DNA of 5,613 nt from an uncultured bacterium (lineage in GTDB: Bacteria > Planctomycetota > DG-23 > SLPQ01): positions 1 through 5,613 of the forward strand of contig CALMGO010000348.1 in NCBI GenBank assembly GCA_937863625.1, in the 5' to 3' direction. Every line of letters begins with the position of its first letter. The first letter of the stretch is position 1. The position numbers were made by a program, and so were the translations under genes. The notes under the pieces were generated by a model. It had not been told where the DNA came from and ran no database searches. It saw nothing but the letters and a program-made list of their open reading frames with translations. Shown in pieces: positions 1 through 5,602 of the stretch.

Positions 1-1104
1 TCCGGCGACCTTCACGCTTCCAATCTCATCCGCGCCCTCGCGGCAGCCGCCCCTGGAGCCTCCTTTAAGGCCCTCGGCGGCCCCGCCATGGAGGCGGCCG
101 GAGCCGACCTTATCCACAATATGTTGGGCCAGTTTGCCGTTATGGGCGTCTTTGACGCGTTAAGAGTCGTCCCCGCCATCCGCCAGTTGAGAAACCGCAC
201 CCTCGATATCCTCGACTCCTGGCGCCCCCAGGCCGCCGTCCTCGTCGACTACCCCGGCTTTAACCTCAATCTCGCCCTCCACTTAAAGCGCCGCGGCATC
301 CCCGTCTTCTACTACATCTGCCCCCAGGTCTGGGCATGGGCCCCCTGGCGCATCAAAAAAATCGCCCGCAGAATCGACCGCGCCCTCGTCGTCTTCCCCT
401 TCGAAGAGGACCTCTACTCCGCCGCAGGCATCCCCGTCGACTATGTCGGCCACCCCCTCGGCGACGTTTTCGCCGCCCGCGGGCTCGACACGGACTTCAT
501 CTCCCGCTGCCCCCTGGCCGGTCATAGTGAGATAATCGCCCTCCTGCCCGGCAGCCGCACCCGCGAAATCGAGCGCGGTTTCCCGATAAAGCTCGCCGCC
601 GCCCGCATCATCCGCGCCGCAAGACCCCATGCAGCCTTCGCCGTTCCCGTTACAAGTGACGCCCACGCCGAGGTCGTCACCCGCCACGCCCGCGCCGCCG
701 GCATCGACGTCCATGTCTTTGTGTCCCGGACCTACGAGATTATGAGCATGGCCGCCTTTGCCCTCGCCACGAGCGGCACCGCCACGCTCGAGCTCGCCCA
801 CTTCGGCGTCCCGATGGTCGTCCTCTACAGAACGAGCCGCGCCGGCATCATCCTAAAAAACCTCCTCCTCACGACGCCCCACATCGCCCTTGTCAATATC
901 GTCGCCGGAAGGCAAATCGTCCCCGAACTCGTCTACGCCAAAGACGAATCGGCGCGCATTGCCTCCCTCGCTCTTGATATTTTGAGCGACCCCCGACGCA
1001 TGACCGCCGTGAGAAATGACGTGCGAACTGTCGGCGCCGCTATCGACTCCCCCGGCGCCTCCGCCACCGCCGCGCAAATCATCCTCGACTCTCTCCCCGC
1101 ATAA
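1..1104 (+). CDS. lpxB: Lipid-A-disaccharide synthase, missing its N-terminal end
   Basis: This is a GT19 glycosyltransferase that joins UDP-2,3-diacylglucosamine to lipid X, giving the lipid A disaccharide at the inner face of the inner membrane. The reading frame is open from base 1. The visible protein begins SGDLHASNLIRAL, the conserved segment near the LpxB N-terminus, so only about 10-17 residues lie upstream of the window. Its 367 visible residues fit the usual length of about 380. Counting from base 1, family motifs are DYPGF at 83-87, PQVWAW at 108-113, GHPLGD at 150-155, LLPGSRTREI at 181-190 and SGTATLE at 258-264. The last two belong to the nucleotide-sugar-binding C-terminal half. 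No frameshift is seen. Codons are strongly biased to C in the third position. The next gene starts 18 bases after the stop, so they are probably co-transcribed. Family assignment is firm. Confidence 0.96.
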   Translation, partial: SGDLHASNLIRALAAAAPGASFKALGGPAMEAAGADLIHNMLGQFAVMGVFDALRVVPAIRQLRNRTLDILDSWRPQAAVLVDYPGFNLNLALHLKRRGIPVFYYICPQVWAWAPWRIKKIARRIDRALVVFPFEEDLYSAAGIPVDYVGHPLGDVFAARGLDTDFISRCPLAGHSEIIALLPGSRTREIERGFPIKLAAARIIRAARPHAAFAVPVTSDAHAEVVTRHARAAGIDVHVFVSRTYEIMSMAAFALATSGTATLELAHFGVPMVVLYRTSRAGIILKNLLLTTPHIALVNIVAGRQIVPELVYAKDESARIASLALDILSDPRRMTAVRNDVRTVGAAIDSPGASATAAQIILDSLPA

Positions 1105-1122
1105 CCACACGGAGGATGACTC

Positions 1123-1530
1123 ATGGAAGCGCGCATCGTAATGATTTGCTTCATAGTGTTGATGGCGATAGTCTGCCTCATAATGAACATCATGTGCAAA
1201 CGGCGTGAGTTGATTCTCCTCCGGGAGCGCGCCGAATACACTAAGGAGAGATTCGTCGCTGATCTTGCCGAAAGAGGCGTGCCGTCCGCCATTTCTCAGG
1301 CGGCGTATGACTATTTCAGGGACGCGAGTTCGACGAAGGCTCTGCCAATACATCCCGACGATGACCTCTACAGGATTTTCGGCACTGTCGGCGAAGACAT
1401 CGACGACACCGTACTGGAAATTGCCAAACTTGCCGGCTGTCGTGAGATAACTCAGGCGGATTTTGACGCTCAAAAGACTCCGGTGCGTTCCGTCAGCGAC
1501 GTGACACTGTTCCTCAGCCACCTCGCTTAG
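1123..1530 (+). CDS. Small membrane-anchored protein with an acyl-carrier-like soluble part, function unknown
   Basis: I cannot name this 135-residue protein. Residues 5-25 are a hydrophobic segment (IVMICFIVLMAIVCLIMNIM) followed by CKRR, which suggests one membrane anchor with the rest in the cytoplasm. Residues 33-68 look helical and charged. Then come HPDDDLYRIFG, EDIDDTVLEIAKLAGC and a closing PVRSVSDVTLFLSHL. This order of helix, acidic DDDL turn, helix and final VxDxxxFL helix resembles acyl-carrier-like folds such as DUF1493, but the serine that would carry phosphopantetheine is not visible. That likeness is my inference. The start is well supported: GGAGG at 1111-1115 lies 7 bases before the ATG. 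It follows lpxB by 18 bases, suggesting an operon. Its codons are less C-ending and use AGA, AGG and ATA more freely than lpxB or ugd. It is very likely a real gene; the function is open. Confidence 0.8.
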   Translation: MEARIVMICFIVLMAIVCLIMNIMCKRRELILLRERAEYTKERFVADLAERGVPSAISQAAYDYFRDASSTKALPIHPDDDLYRIFGTVGEDIDDTVLEIAKLAGCREITQADFDAQKTPVRSVSDVTLFLSHLA

Positions 1531-1591
1531 CCATGTGGCACGAAGCGCCGACCCATCTATTCAATTAGTGCCGGGTGGCGCCTGCCCAGCC

Positions 1592-1619
1592 TTGCCATTT
1601 CCCCAAAATTCGCTATCCT
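1592..1619 (+). promoter_or_regulatory. Candidate sigma70-type promoter for ugd
   Basis: TTGCCA at 1592-1597 matches five of six bases of the -35 consensus. TATCCT at 1614-1619 matches four of six of the -10 consensus. The spacer is 16 bases. It lies in the 171-base gap between the small membrane protein and ugd and would give a leader of roughly 75 bases. The rest of the gap shows no gene. Assignment is by pattern only. Confidence 0.5.
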
Positions 1620-1642
1620 GTGTGCGCCTGCTGCCAAACGCC

Positions 1643-1669
1643 GCCCCCGGCGCACTCGTATATGGGGGC
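1643..1669 (+). promoter_or_regulatory. Possible stem-loop in the ugd leader
   Basis: GCCCCC at 1643-1648 pairs perfectly with GGGGGC at 1664-1669 around a 15-base loop. The element lies inside the predicted leader, about 20 bases before the Shine-Dalgarno site. It could influence translation or message stability, or be chance in GC-rich DNA. There is no T-run after it, so it is not an intrinsic terminator. Confidence 0.25.
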
Positions 1670-1701
1670 ACTGGAGTTTCCGCACATTTGGAGAGATAAT
1701 C

Positions 1702-3021
1702 ATGCGTCTATGCATAGTCGGCACCGGATATGTCGGTCTTGTGACTGGCACATGTTTCGCCGAGATGGGTAACGAAGTCATCGCCGTCGACAAGGACGCC
1801 CAAAAGGTGGACATGCTCGCCCGTGGCGACGTCCCCATTTACGAACCCGGCCTCTCGGAGCTCATCGTCCGCAACGTCGCCGAAAAGCGCCTCACTTTTA
1901 CGACCGACCTCGCCCGCGGCGTCGCCCACGCGGAAATCATCTTTGTCTGCGTCGGCACTCCGCCTTCGGCCGATGGCTCCTCGGACCTCACCGCCGTCAC
2001 CGACGTTGCGCGCGCCATTGCAAAGATGATGACCTCCTACAAGCTCATCGTCGTCAAATCCACCGTCCCCGTCGGCACCTGTGCCGCTCTTGAGACCCAT
2101 ATGGCCACGCTCACCGACCACCAGTTTGACGTCGCCAGTAACCCCGAGTTCTTAAAGGAAGGCGCCGCTGTGGATGACTTCTTCCGTCCCGACCGCGTCG
2201 TTGTCGGCGCGTCAAGCGACCGCGCCTTAAAGAAACTGCGCTATCTCTATGCGCCGTTCCTGCGCACCGGCCGCCCGCTTATAGAGATGGCGACCGCCAG
2301 CTCCGAAATGACCAAGCACGTCTCCAACGCCATGTTAGCCTCGCGCATATCTTTCATTAACGAGGTCGCCGCACTCTGCGACGTTGTCGGCGCGGACGTC
2401 GAGGAGGTCCGCCGCGGCATGGCCTCCGACCACCGCATAGGCTCGCAGTTTCTCTTCCCCGGCCTCGGCTTCGGCGGCAGTTGCTTCCCCAAGGACCTTG
2501 CTTCCCTCGCACACGTCGGCCGCGAAAACGGCCGCCGCATGCACCTCTCCGAGGCCGCCGCCCTCGTAAACGAGGAGGCGAGACAGCGCTTTCTCGCCCG
2601 CATCGTCGATCATTTCTCCGGCGACCTCTCGGGCAAAACACTCGCCTTCTGGGGCCTCGCCTTCAAGCCCCGCACCGACGACGTCCGCGAAGCCCCCGCT
2701 CTCTATCTCATCAACTCCATCGCCGCGAAATGGCCCGCTGCGACGCTTCGCGCACATGACCCCGTTGCCATGGATCGCGCCGCCGACGCCATCGTCGGTA
2801 AGGTCGAGTACGGAAGGGAGTATTACAAGATTCTCGAAGGCGCCGACGCTCTCGTGATATCCACCGAGTGGAACGAGTACCGTACGCCCGATTTCGAGAG
2901 GATGCGTTCGCTGATGCGCGCACCTGTCATCTTCGACGGCCGCAACCTCCACGACCTCGACATGATGCGCGAAATGAAGTTCACCTACTACTCCGTCGGC
3001 CGCCCGACAGTCACGCCGTAG
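1702..3021 (+). CDS. ugd: UDP-glucose 6-dehydrogenase
   Basis: This cytoplasmic enzyme oxidises UDP-glucose twice with NAD+ to give UDP-glucuronate, a precursor for capsule, exopolysaccharide or lipopolysaccharide sugars. At 439 residues it is full length for the family. The N-terminal NAD-binding domain carries GTGYVG at 7-12 and an acidic residue, D30, after the second strand. YEPGL follows at 47-51 and NPEFLKEG at 147-154. In the central domain K205 and N209 sit in the conserved E-x-x-K-x-x-x-N pattern. The catalytic cysteine is C261 in GFGGSCFPKD, with D265 after it. The C-terminal UDP-binding domain has GLAFKPRTDDVREAP at 318-332. All expected active-site residues are present. The start is supported by a GGAGAG-like site about 8 bases upstream. 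It probably has its own promoter at 1592-1619. With lpxB nearby it fits an envelope-sugar role. UDP-mannose-type dehydrogenases are related, but the motifs favour ugd. Confidence 0.95.
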   Translation: MRLCIVGTGYVGLVTGTCFAEMGNEVIAVDKDAQKVDMLARGDVPIYEPGLSELIVRNVAEKRLTFTTDLARGVAHAEIIFVCVGTPPSADGSSDLTAVTDVARAIAKMMTSYKLIVVKSTVPVGTCAALETHMATLTDHQFDVASNPEFLKEGAAVDDFFRPDRVVVGASSDRALKKLRYLYAPFLRTGRPLIEMATASSEMTKHVSNAMLASRISFINEVAALCDVVGADVEEVRRGMASDHRIGSQFLFPGLGFGGSCFPKDLASLAHVGRENGRRMHLSEAAALVNEEARQRFLARIVDHFSGDLSGKTLAFWGLAFKPRTDDVREAPALYLINSIAAKWPAATLRAHDPVAMDRAADAIVGKVEYGREYYKILEGADALVISTEWNEYRTPDFERMRSLMRAPVIFDGRNLHDLDMMREMKFTYYSVGRPTVTP

Positions 3022-3150
3022 GACGGGATCGCATCTCGTTGCCCGCCTGCGCGGAACGTCCCGACTCGTCGGGGGAGGGGGCATGCGCCCGTTGTCACGT
3101 AGGGCGTGGCTCGCCGCGCTGGTGTCGCGTATCATGACCTCCGTAGTTTA

Positions 3151-3165
3151 CCCGCCTGCGGCGGG
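3151..3165. repeat. Perfect GC-rich inverted repeat
   Basis: CCCGCC at 3151-3156 and GGCGGG at 3160-3165 form a six-base perfect stem around TGC. The left arm word CCCGCCTGC also occurs at 3042-3050 and 5380-5388, always between genes and always next to a partner arm. This hints at a REP-like repeat family. It abuts the next hairpin, sharing base 3165. Confidence 0.5.
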
Positions 3166-3186
3166 CTGAACAGACTGTTGTTCAGC
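3165..3186. terminator. Candidate transcription-ending hairpin between convergent genes
   Basis: GCTGAACA at 3165-3172 and TGTTCAGC at 3179-3186 form a perfect eight-base stem with a six-base loop. It sits where ugd (plus strand) and the barrel-protein operon (minus strand) run toward each other, so terminators are expected. The nearest plus-strand T-run is TTTTT at 3211-3215, 25 bases further on, and no T-run follows on the minus strand. It is therefore not a textbook intrinsic terminator. Confidence 0.35.
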
Positions 3187-3200
3187 GAAGTAGGGTCGTT

Positions 3201-3237
3201 ATTCATCATTGTTTTTCTATTCTGCATTCATCATTGT
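3201..3237. repeat. Pair of 12-base direct repeats
   Basis: ATTCATCATTGT occurs at 3201-3212 and again, identical, at 3226-3237, with 25 bases between starts. The tract is AT-rich compared with its surroundings and lies just past the stop of the barrel-protein gene, which ends at 3248. Function is unknown. Confidence 0.6.
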
Positions 3238-3247
3238 CTCACCGCCC

Positions 3248-4069
3248 CTACCCCAGTATCTCCCTCACAAACCGCGCGTTTTCCGCGACCTGGTTTCTGT
3301 GCTTTTGAAACATCCCCACGTCCACCATATCCCCTGGCTTGATGCTGGCAAATGCCGTCTCGAACGCCTTCTTCGTGCACTCCGGCGTCGTGCAGTTGCG
3401 GCTGGCCGCCATGAGTTTGAACGCGATGCACGGTTTGGACACGTTGCGCAGCGTCGCCGCCATCCGCCCGGGGTCTTCCGCGGGAAATTTGTCCCTTTCG
3501 TATGCGTGGCGGTCCACTGCGGGAGCGCTCTTGTACTGCCGCGCGAGGTTGTACATGCAGCCCATGTAAAAATCCGTCTCCCAGCCCTTCTCCTCCGCGT
3601 ACTCTATCACCTCCGGGATATGCGAACCGATCCCCGCAGGCAGCCCCTTGTCCTTTATCATCTTGACGATGTCCGCCACGCGGTCGATTTTCCCGGTGTG
3701 CCACGAGTTATCCGTATGCGTCCCGTGGTGATATATGGCGATGGGGTTGTAATCCGCGATCTCGTCGATATGGGCCTTGATATCGCTGAATTCGCTTGCC
3801 GTCTGCGCCAGCCACTGAATCTTGCCGCCCGCAAGCCGATGCTCCAGAAATATCCGCATCTGGTGCCGGTCGCCGCGCGACTGGAAAGTGTTTATCCCGT
3901 TGGCCAGGCACTCATCAAAAAGCGCCAGAATATTGGGCGCTGTGTAGTACTCGAGCATGTCACGGTCCATCTCCGCCGTGAAATGCGAAATCCCGCTCAG
4001 AGGATTGCCCCCGCAGATGAGCCTCGATACCTTATGCCCGAAGAAATCCACCGTCGGAAGTAGAGCCAT
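3248..4069 (-). CDS. Aldo/keto-reductase-like TIM-barrel protein, function unknown
   Basis: With the start proposed here the protein is 273 residues, with no signal peptide or membrane segment. Its opening (LPTVDFFGHKVSRLICGGNPLSG) resembles the first strand of aldo/keto reductases. Alternating strands and helices follow, as in a (beta/alpha)8 barrel: GINTFQSRGDR at 58-68, IQWLAQTA at 84-91, PIAIYHHGTHTD at 109-120, GLPAGIGSH at 142-150, TDFYMGCMYN at 165-174, KPCIAFKLMAASR at 212-224 and DMVDVGMF at 247-254. The aspartate, tyrosine and lysine of the usual catalytic tetrad are not where expected: FQSRGDR replaces the D-T-A-x-x-Y type motif, and Q89 sits where the lysine strand would be. The histidine pair H114-H115 lies near the expected histidine. 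I recall similar uncharacterised proteins in Planctomycetota and Verrucomicrobiota relatives. It is the downstream gene of an operon, 50 bases after the GH172 stop, so a role in sugar metabolism is plausible. Substrate and reaction are unknown. Confidence 0.85.
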   Translation of the reverse strand: MALLPTVDFFGHKVSRLICGGNPLSGISHFTAEMDRDMLEYYTAPNILALFDECLANGINTFQSRGDRHQMRIFLEHRLAGGKIQWLAQTASEFSDIKAHIDEIADYNPIAIYHHGTHTDNSWHTGKIDRVADIVKMIKDKGLPAGIGSHIPEVIEYAEEKGWETDFYMGCMYNLARQYKSAPAVDRHAYERDKFPAEDPGRMAATLRNVSKPCIAFKLMAASRNCTTPECTKKAFETAFASIKPGDMVDVGMFQKHRNQVAENARFVREILG

Positions 4070-4077
4070 TTGATTTT

Positions 4078-4082
4078 CCTCC
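4078..4082 (-). promoter_or_regulatory. Ribosome binding site that decides the barrel-protein start
   Basis: On the minus strand GGAGG lies 8 bases before the ATG at 4069. An earlier in-frame ATG at 4084 overlaps this site (ATGGAGG) and has no Shine-Dalgarno sequence of its own. Starting at 4069 gives MALLPTVDFF, which begins right at the conserved part. The shorter start is therefore preferred. Confidence 0.85.
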
Positions 4083-4119
4083 ATAAATGGTAAGGGCAGG
4101 CGCGGAGTCAGCCTTGAGG

Positions 4120-5307
4120 CTACACGTCCACGCCGGAAGACAGCGCCTTGTCCTCCGCGGACGGAGTGCCGGCAATCCTATCGGCAACGGGCGCAAGAGG
4201 CGCAAGACCGTTTTCGGGGCTGTCGAGATAGAAGCACGCGCATGCCGAGACGTCGTCACGTCGGTAAAAATTAACCCAGCCGTTCGGGGCTCCGCGCTCC
4301 TCGACGGGAGCAGGAGAGGCCTCCTCCAGGAGGCGAATATAGTCCCCGTCGCCCGAGGAGACCGTGACCGGCACCGCTTGCGCGCGATTCTCCCGCACAA
4401 GCCGGAGAAAGGTATCCTTAACGGCGCCGCCGATCTGCTGAAGCGTCACACGGCACCCCCGGGTGAAATACACCGGGTCGATCACGTGCTGGCGATAGAA
4501 TGCCCACTGCCGGGAGGCGGCGTCGGCTACAGTACAGCCCTGGTACATCTGCGTATAGGTCTCCTGCCCCCAACCCGTGCCTATGTAGTCCTCAGTGCCG
4601 GTCCCGCAGAGCGTCGGGTGTTCTCCATCGTCGTCAAGGTACATCTTGACCTCGCCTTCACCCCACCAGGCGGTCTCGTATACCGGGTCGGCGATGACAC
4701 CGACACAACAGCCCATAAAGCGGCCGGCCCCTTTGACGCGCGGCAGTATCTCAAAGTCGCGACGCAGGACGGTGGGGTTCTCCCTGCGCCAGGCCGCGTG
4801 AAAGTAGAGCGCGTCCTCGCTCAGGCTGTCGACGAGGAGATAATCGACGTCATAGAAAAGGACCACATCGGTTTCGGGGGATTCATTGGTAAAGACAATG
4901 CGCGCGTTGCGGCGAAAGGGCATCTGGGCAAAGGAGTTGAAAGACCGGCCTTCGGGGCTGGCAAAGAGAGTCGACTCGAATGTCGCCATCCGAGCGAGGC
5001 CGAAGCCGAAAAAATCACCAAGCGGTGCCGAGACGGCCGGTGTTTTCGCGTCGTCCCAGTAGATATCGATGCGCAGCTCGCGCAGGGTGCGCGGCGTTCG
5101 GGCGTTTACGGTCATCCATATTCGAGTGATAATCCCCTGGCCTTCGATATCGGCAAGGGTTCTCGCCTCGCCATGCCTTATCACGTCGCAGGGAAAGCCC
5201 TTGCCGCCTCTGTTGCGTTTGCCGGCAGAGGCCTTTGCGCCGGTGGGGTTCTCAAAACTCGCCCAGCGCGTACTGACGCCGCGCGGCCTCAAAAACATCT
5301 CAGACAT
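4120..5307 (-). CDS. GH172 (DUF2961) family glycoside hydrolase-like protein
   Basis: This 395-residue protein belongs to the DUF2961 family, now GH172. Characterised members act on fructofuranose and D-arabinofuranose linkages, including difructose dianhydrides and mycobacterial arabinan. Family signatures in order are SFENPTGAKASAGK at 17-30, DIEGQGIITRIWMT at 53-66, ARIVFTNES near 135-143, WWGEGEVKMYLDDD at 214-227 and GTGTEDYIGTGWG at 235-247. Acidic residues E217, E219 and E239 in the last two motifs are the likely catalytic candidates; the exact pairing is inferred. The fold is expected to be a jelly-roll barrel acting as an oligomer. No signal peptide or membrane segment is present, so it is probably cytoplasmic and acts on imported oligosaccharides or glycosides. 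The start is supported by AGGAGG at 5313-5318, 5 bases upstream. It is the first gene of a two-gene operon. The family call is firm; the substrate is not predictable. Confidence 0.92.
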   Translation of the reverse strand: MSEMFLRPRGVSTRWASFENPTGAKASAGKRNRGGKGFPCDVIRHGEARTLADIEGQGIITRIWMTVNARTPRTLRELRIDIYWDDAKTPAVSAPLGDFFGFGLARMATFESTLFASPEGRSFNSFAQMPFRRNARIVFTNESPETDVVLFYDVDYLLVDSLSEDALYFHAAWRRENPTVLRRDFEILPRVKGAGRFMGCCVGVIADPVYETAWWGEGEVKMYLDDDGEHPTLCGTGTEDYIGTGWGQETYTQMYQGCTVADAASRQWAFYRQHVIDPVYFTRGCRVTLQQIGGAVKDTFLRLVRENRAQAVPVTVSSGDGDYIRLLEEASPAPVEERGAPNGWVNFYRRDDVSACACFYLDSPENGLAPLAPVADRIAGTPSAEDKALSSGVDV

Positions 5308-5362
5308 TTAGCCCTCCTGTCAGGCACCATAGTGAAATCGGGTCTTGAGCATCCGGCACAGC

Positions 5363-5390
5363 ATCATACAGCGCGATGGCCCGCCTGCAA
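5363..5390 (-). promoter_or_regulatory. Candidate promoter for the GH172 operon
   Basis: On the minus strand TATGAT (5363-5368) matches five of six bases of the -10 consensus. It is preceded after 16 bases by TTGCAG (5385-5390), a poor -35 with three of six matches. The start site would fall near 5356, leaving a leader of about 50 bases. The weak -35 overlaps a stem-loop at 5381-5400, which suggests activator or repressor control. Assignment is by pattern only. Confidence 0.4.
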
Positions 5391-5400
5391 TAGCAGGTGG
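5381..5400. repeat. Eight-base-pair stem-loop upstream of the GH172 operon
   Basis: CCGCCTGC at 5381-5388 pairs with GCAGGTGG at 5393-5400 around AATA, with one G-T wobble. With the preceding C the left arm reads CCCGCCTGC, the same word found at 3042 and 3151. It overlaps the candidate -35 of the GH172 promoter. It may be a repeat copy, an operator, or both. Confidence 0.5.
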
Positions 5401-5478
5401 CGGGGCTGGCGCCAGGCGTGGAAAAAGCCGGAAAACCGCCGCGCGAAACCAGACTCGCCCCGCTCCGACGGAAAGGCC

Positions 5479-5503
5479 CGCGCCCCGCGTGAAGGCGGGC
5501 GCG
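5479..5503. repeat. GC-rich imperfect hairpin
   Basis: CGCGCCCCGC at 5479-5488 pairs with GCGGGCGCG at 5495-5503 with a single bulged C and a loop of six bases. It lies between the two divergent promoters. No T-run follows on either strand in a terminator-like position. It may terminate or insulate, or may be another intergenic repeat. Confidence 0.4.
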
Positions 5504-5534
5504 ATGGGGGGAGAAAAAATCGAGGATTTTGGGG

Positions 5535-5563
5535 TTGACGGTAACGGAAGGAACGTATATTAT
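5535..5563 (+). promoter_or_regulatory. Strong sigma70-type promoter for a gene beyond the window
   Basis: TTGACG at 5535-5540 and TATTAT at 5558-5563 each match five of six consensus bases with the ideal 17-base spacer. The -10 region is embedded in an AT-rich tract (TATATTATATAAA), unlike the GC-rich surroundings. Transcription would start near 5570 and run rightward out of the window. This is the best promoter match in the window. Confidence 0.75.
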
Positions 5564-5568
5564 ATAAA

Positions 5569-5584
5569 GTGAATATGGATTCAC
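5569..5584. promoter_or_regulatory. Operator-like perfect palindrome at the start site
   Basis: GTGAAT at 5569-5574 and ATTCAC at 5579-5584 are perfect inverted repeats around ATGG. They lie exactly at the expected transcription start of the promoter at 5535-5563. A repressor dimer bound there would block transcription. The total length of 16 bases suits a helix-turn-helix dimer such as the GntR or LacI type, but the regulator is unknown. Confidence 0.5.
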
Positions 5585-5592
5585 ATGCCGAA

Positions 5593-5602
5593 TGAAGGTT
5601 CA
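5593..5602. promoter_or_regulatory. Second short palindrome, possible operator half
   Basis: TGAA and TTCA form an inverted repeat around GG. The right arm with its next base (GTTCAC at 5598-5603) resembles the right arm ATTCAC at 5579-5584, 19 bases earlier. It may be a second, weaker site for the same regulator. Alone it is short enough to be chance. Confidence 0.25.

Larger units (their letters stand above)
3022..3247. other. Hairpin-rich convergent intergenic region
   Basis: No gene is supported in these 226 bases between two convergent genes. The region holds several short inverted repeats: CCGC-CTGC-GCGG at 3043-3054, CCCGA-CTCG-TCGGG at 3060-3073, a perfect hairpin at 3151-3165 and another at 3165-3186, followed by a 12-base direct repeat. 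Composition shifts from GC-rich to AT-rich after about 3187. The modular look resembles dispersed intergenic repeats, but copies elsewhere cannot be seen from this window. Confidence 0.6.

Noticed and set aside
853..1521. A 222-codon minus-strand open frame
   Set aside because: It runs antisense across the lpxB end and the small membrane protein gene. Both of those have better support from motifs or the ribosome site.
3060..3073. CCCGA-CTCG-TCGGG hairpin after ugd as an intrinsic terminator
   Set aside because: It has only five base pairs and is followed by a G-run rather than T residues, so the intrinsic terminator pattern is not met.
2335..3135. A 266-codon minus-strand open frame
   Set aside because: It overlaps ugd, whose full set of active-site motifs proves the coding strand. 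Its start lies in hairpin-rich intergenic DNA.
3106..3342. A 78-codon plus-strand frame across the convergent spacer
   Set aside because: It spans two hairpins and the direct repeat, then runs into the antisense of the barrel-protein gene. No ribosome site or family motif is present.
3209..4063. A 284-codon open frame on the plus strand
   Set aside because: It is antisense to the barrel-protein gene, is rich in arginine, valine and histidine without domain signatures, and lacks a ribosome binding site.
4087..5538. A 483-codon open frame on the plus strand, the longest in the window
   Set aside because: It lies opposite the GH172 gene, which has clear family motifs and a Shine-Dalgarno site. 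The plus-strand product shows no recognisable motifs. It is a by-product of GC-rich codon bias.
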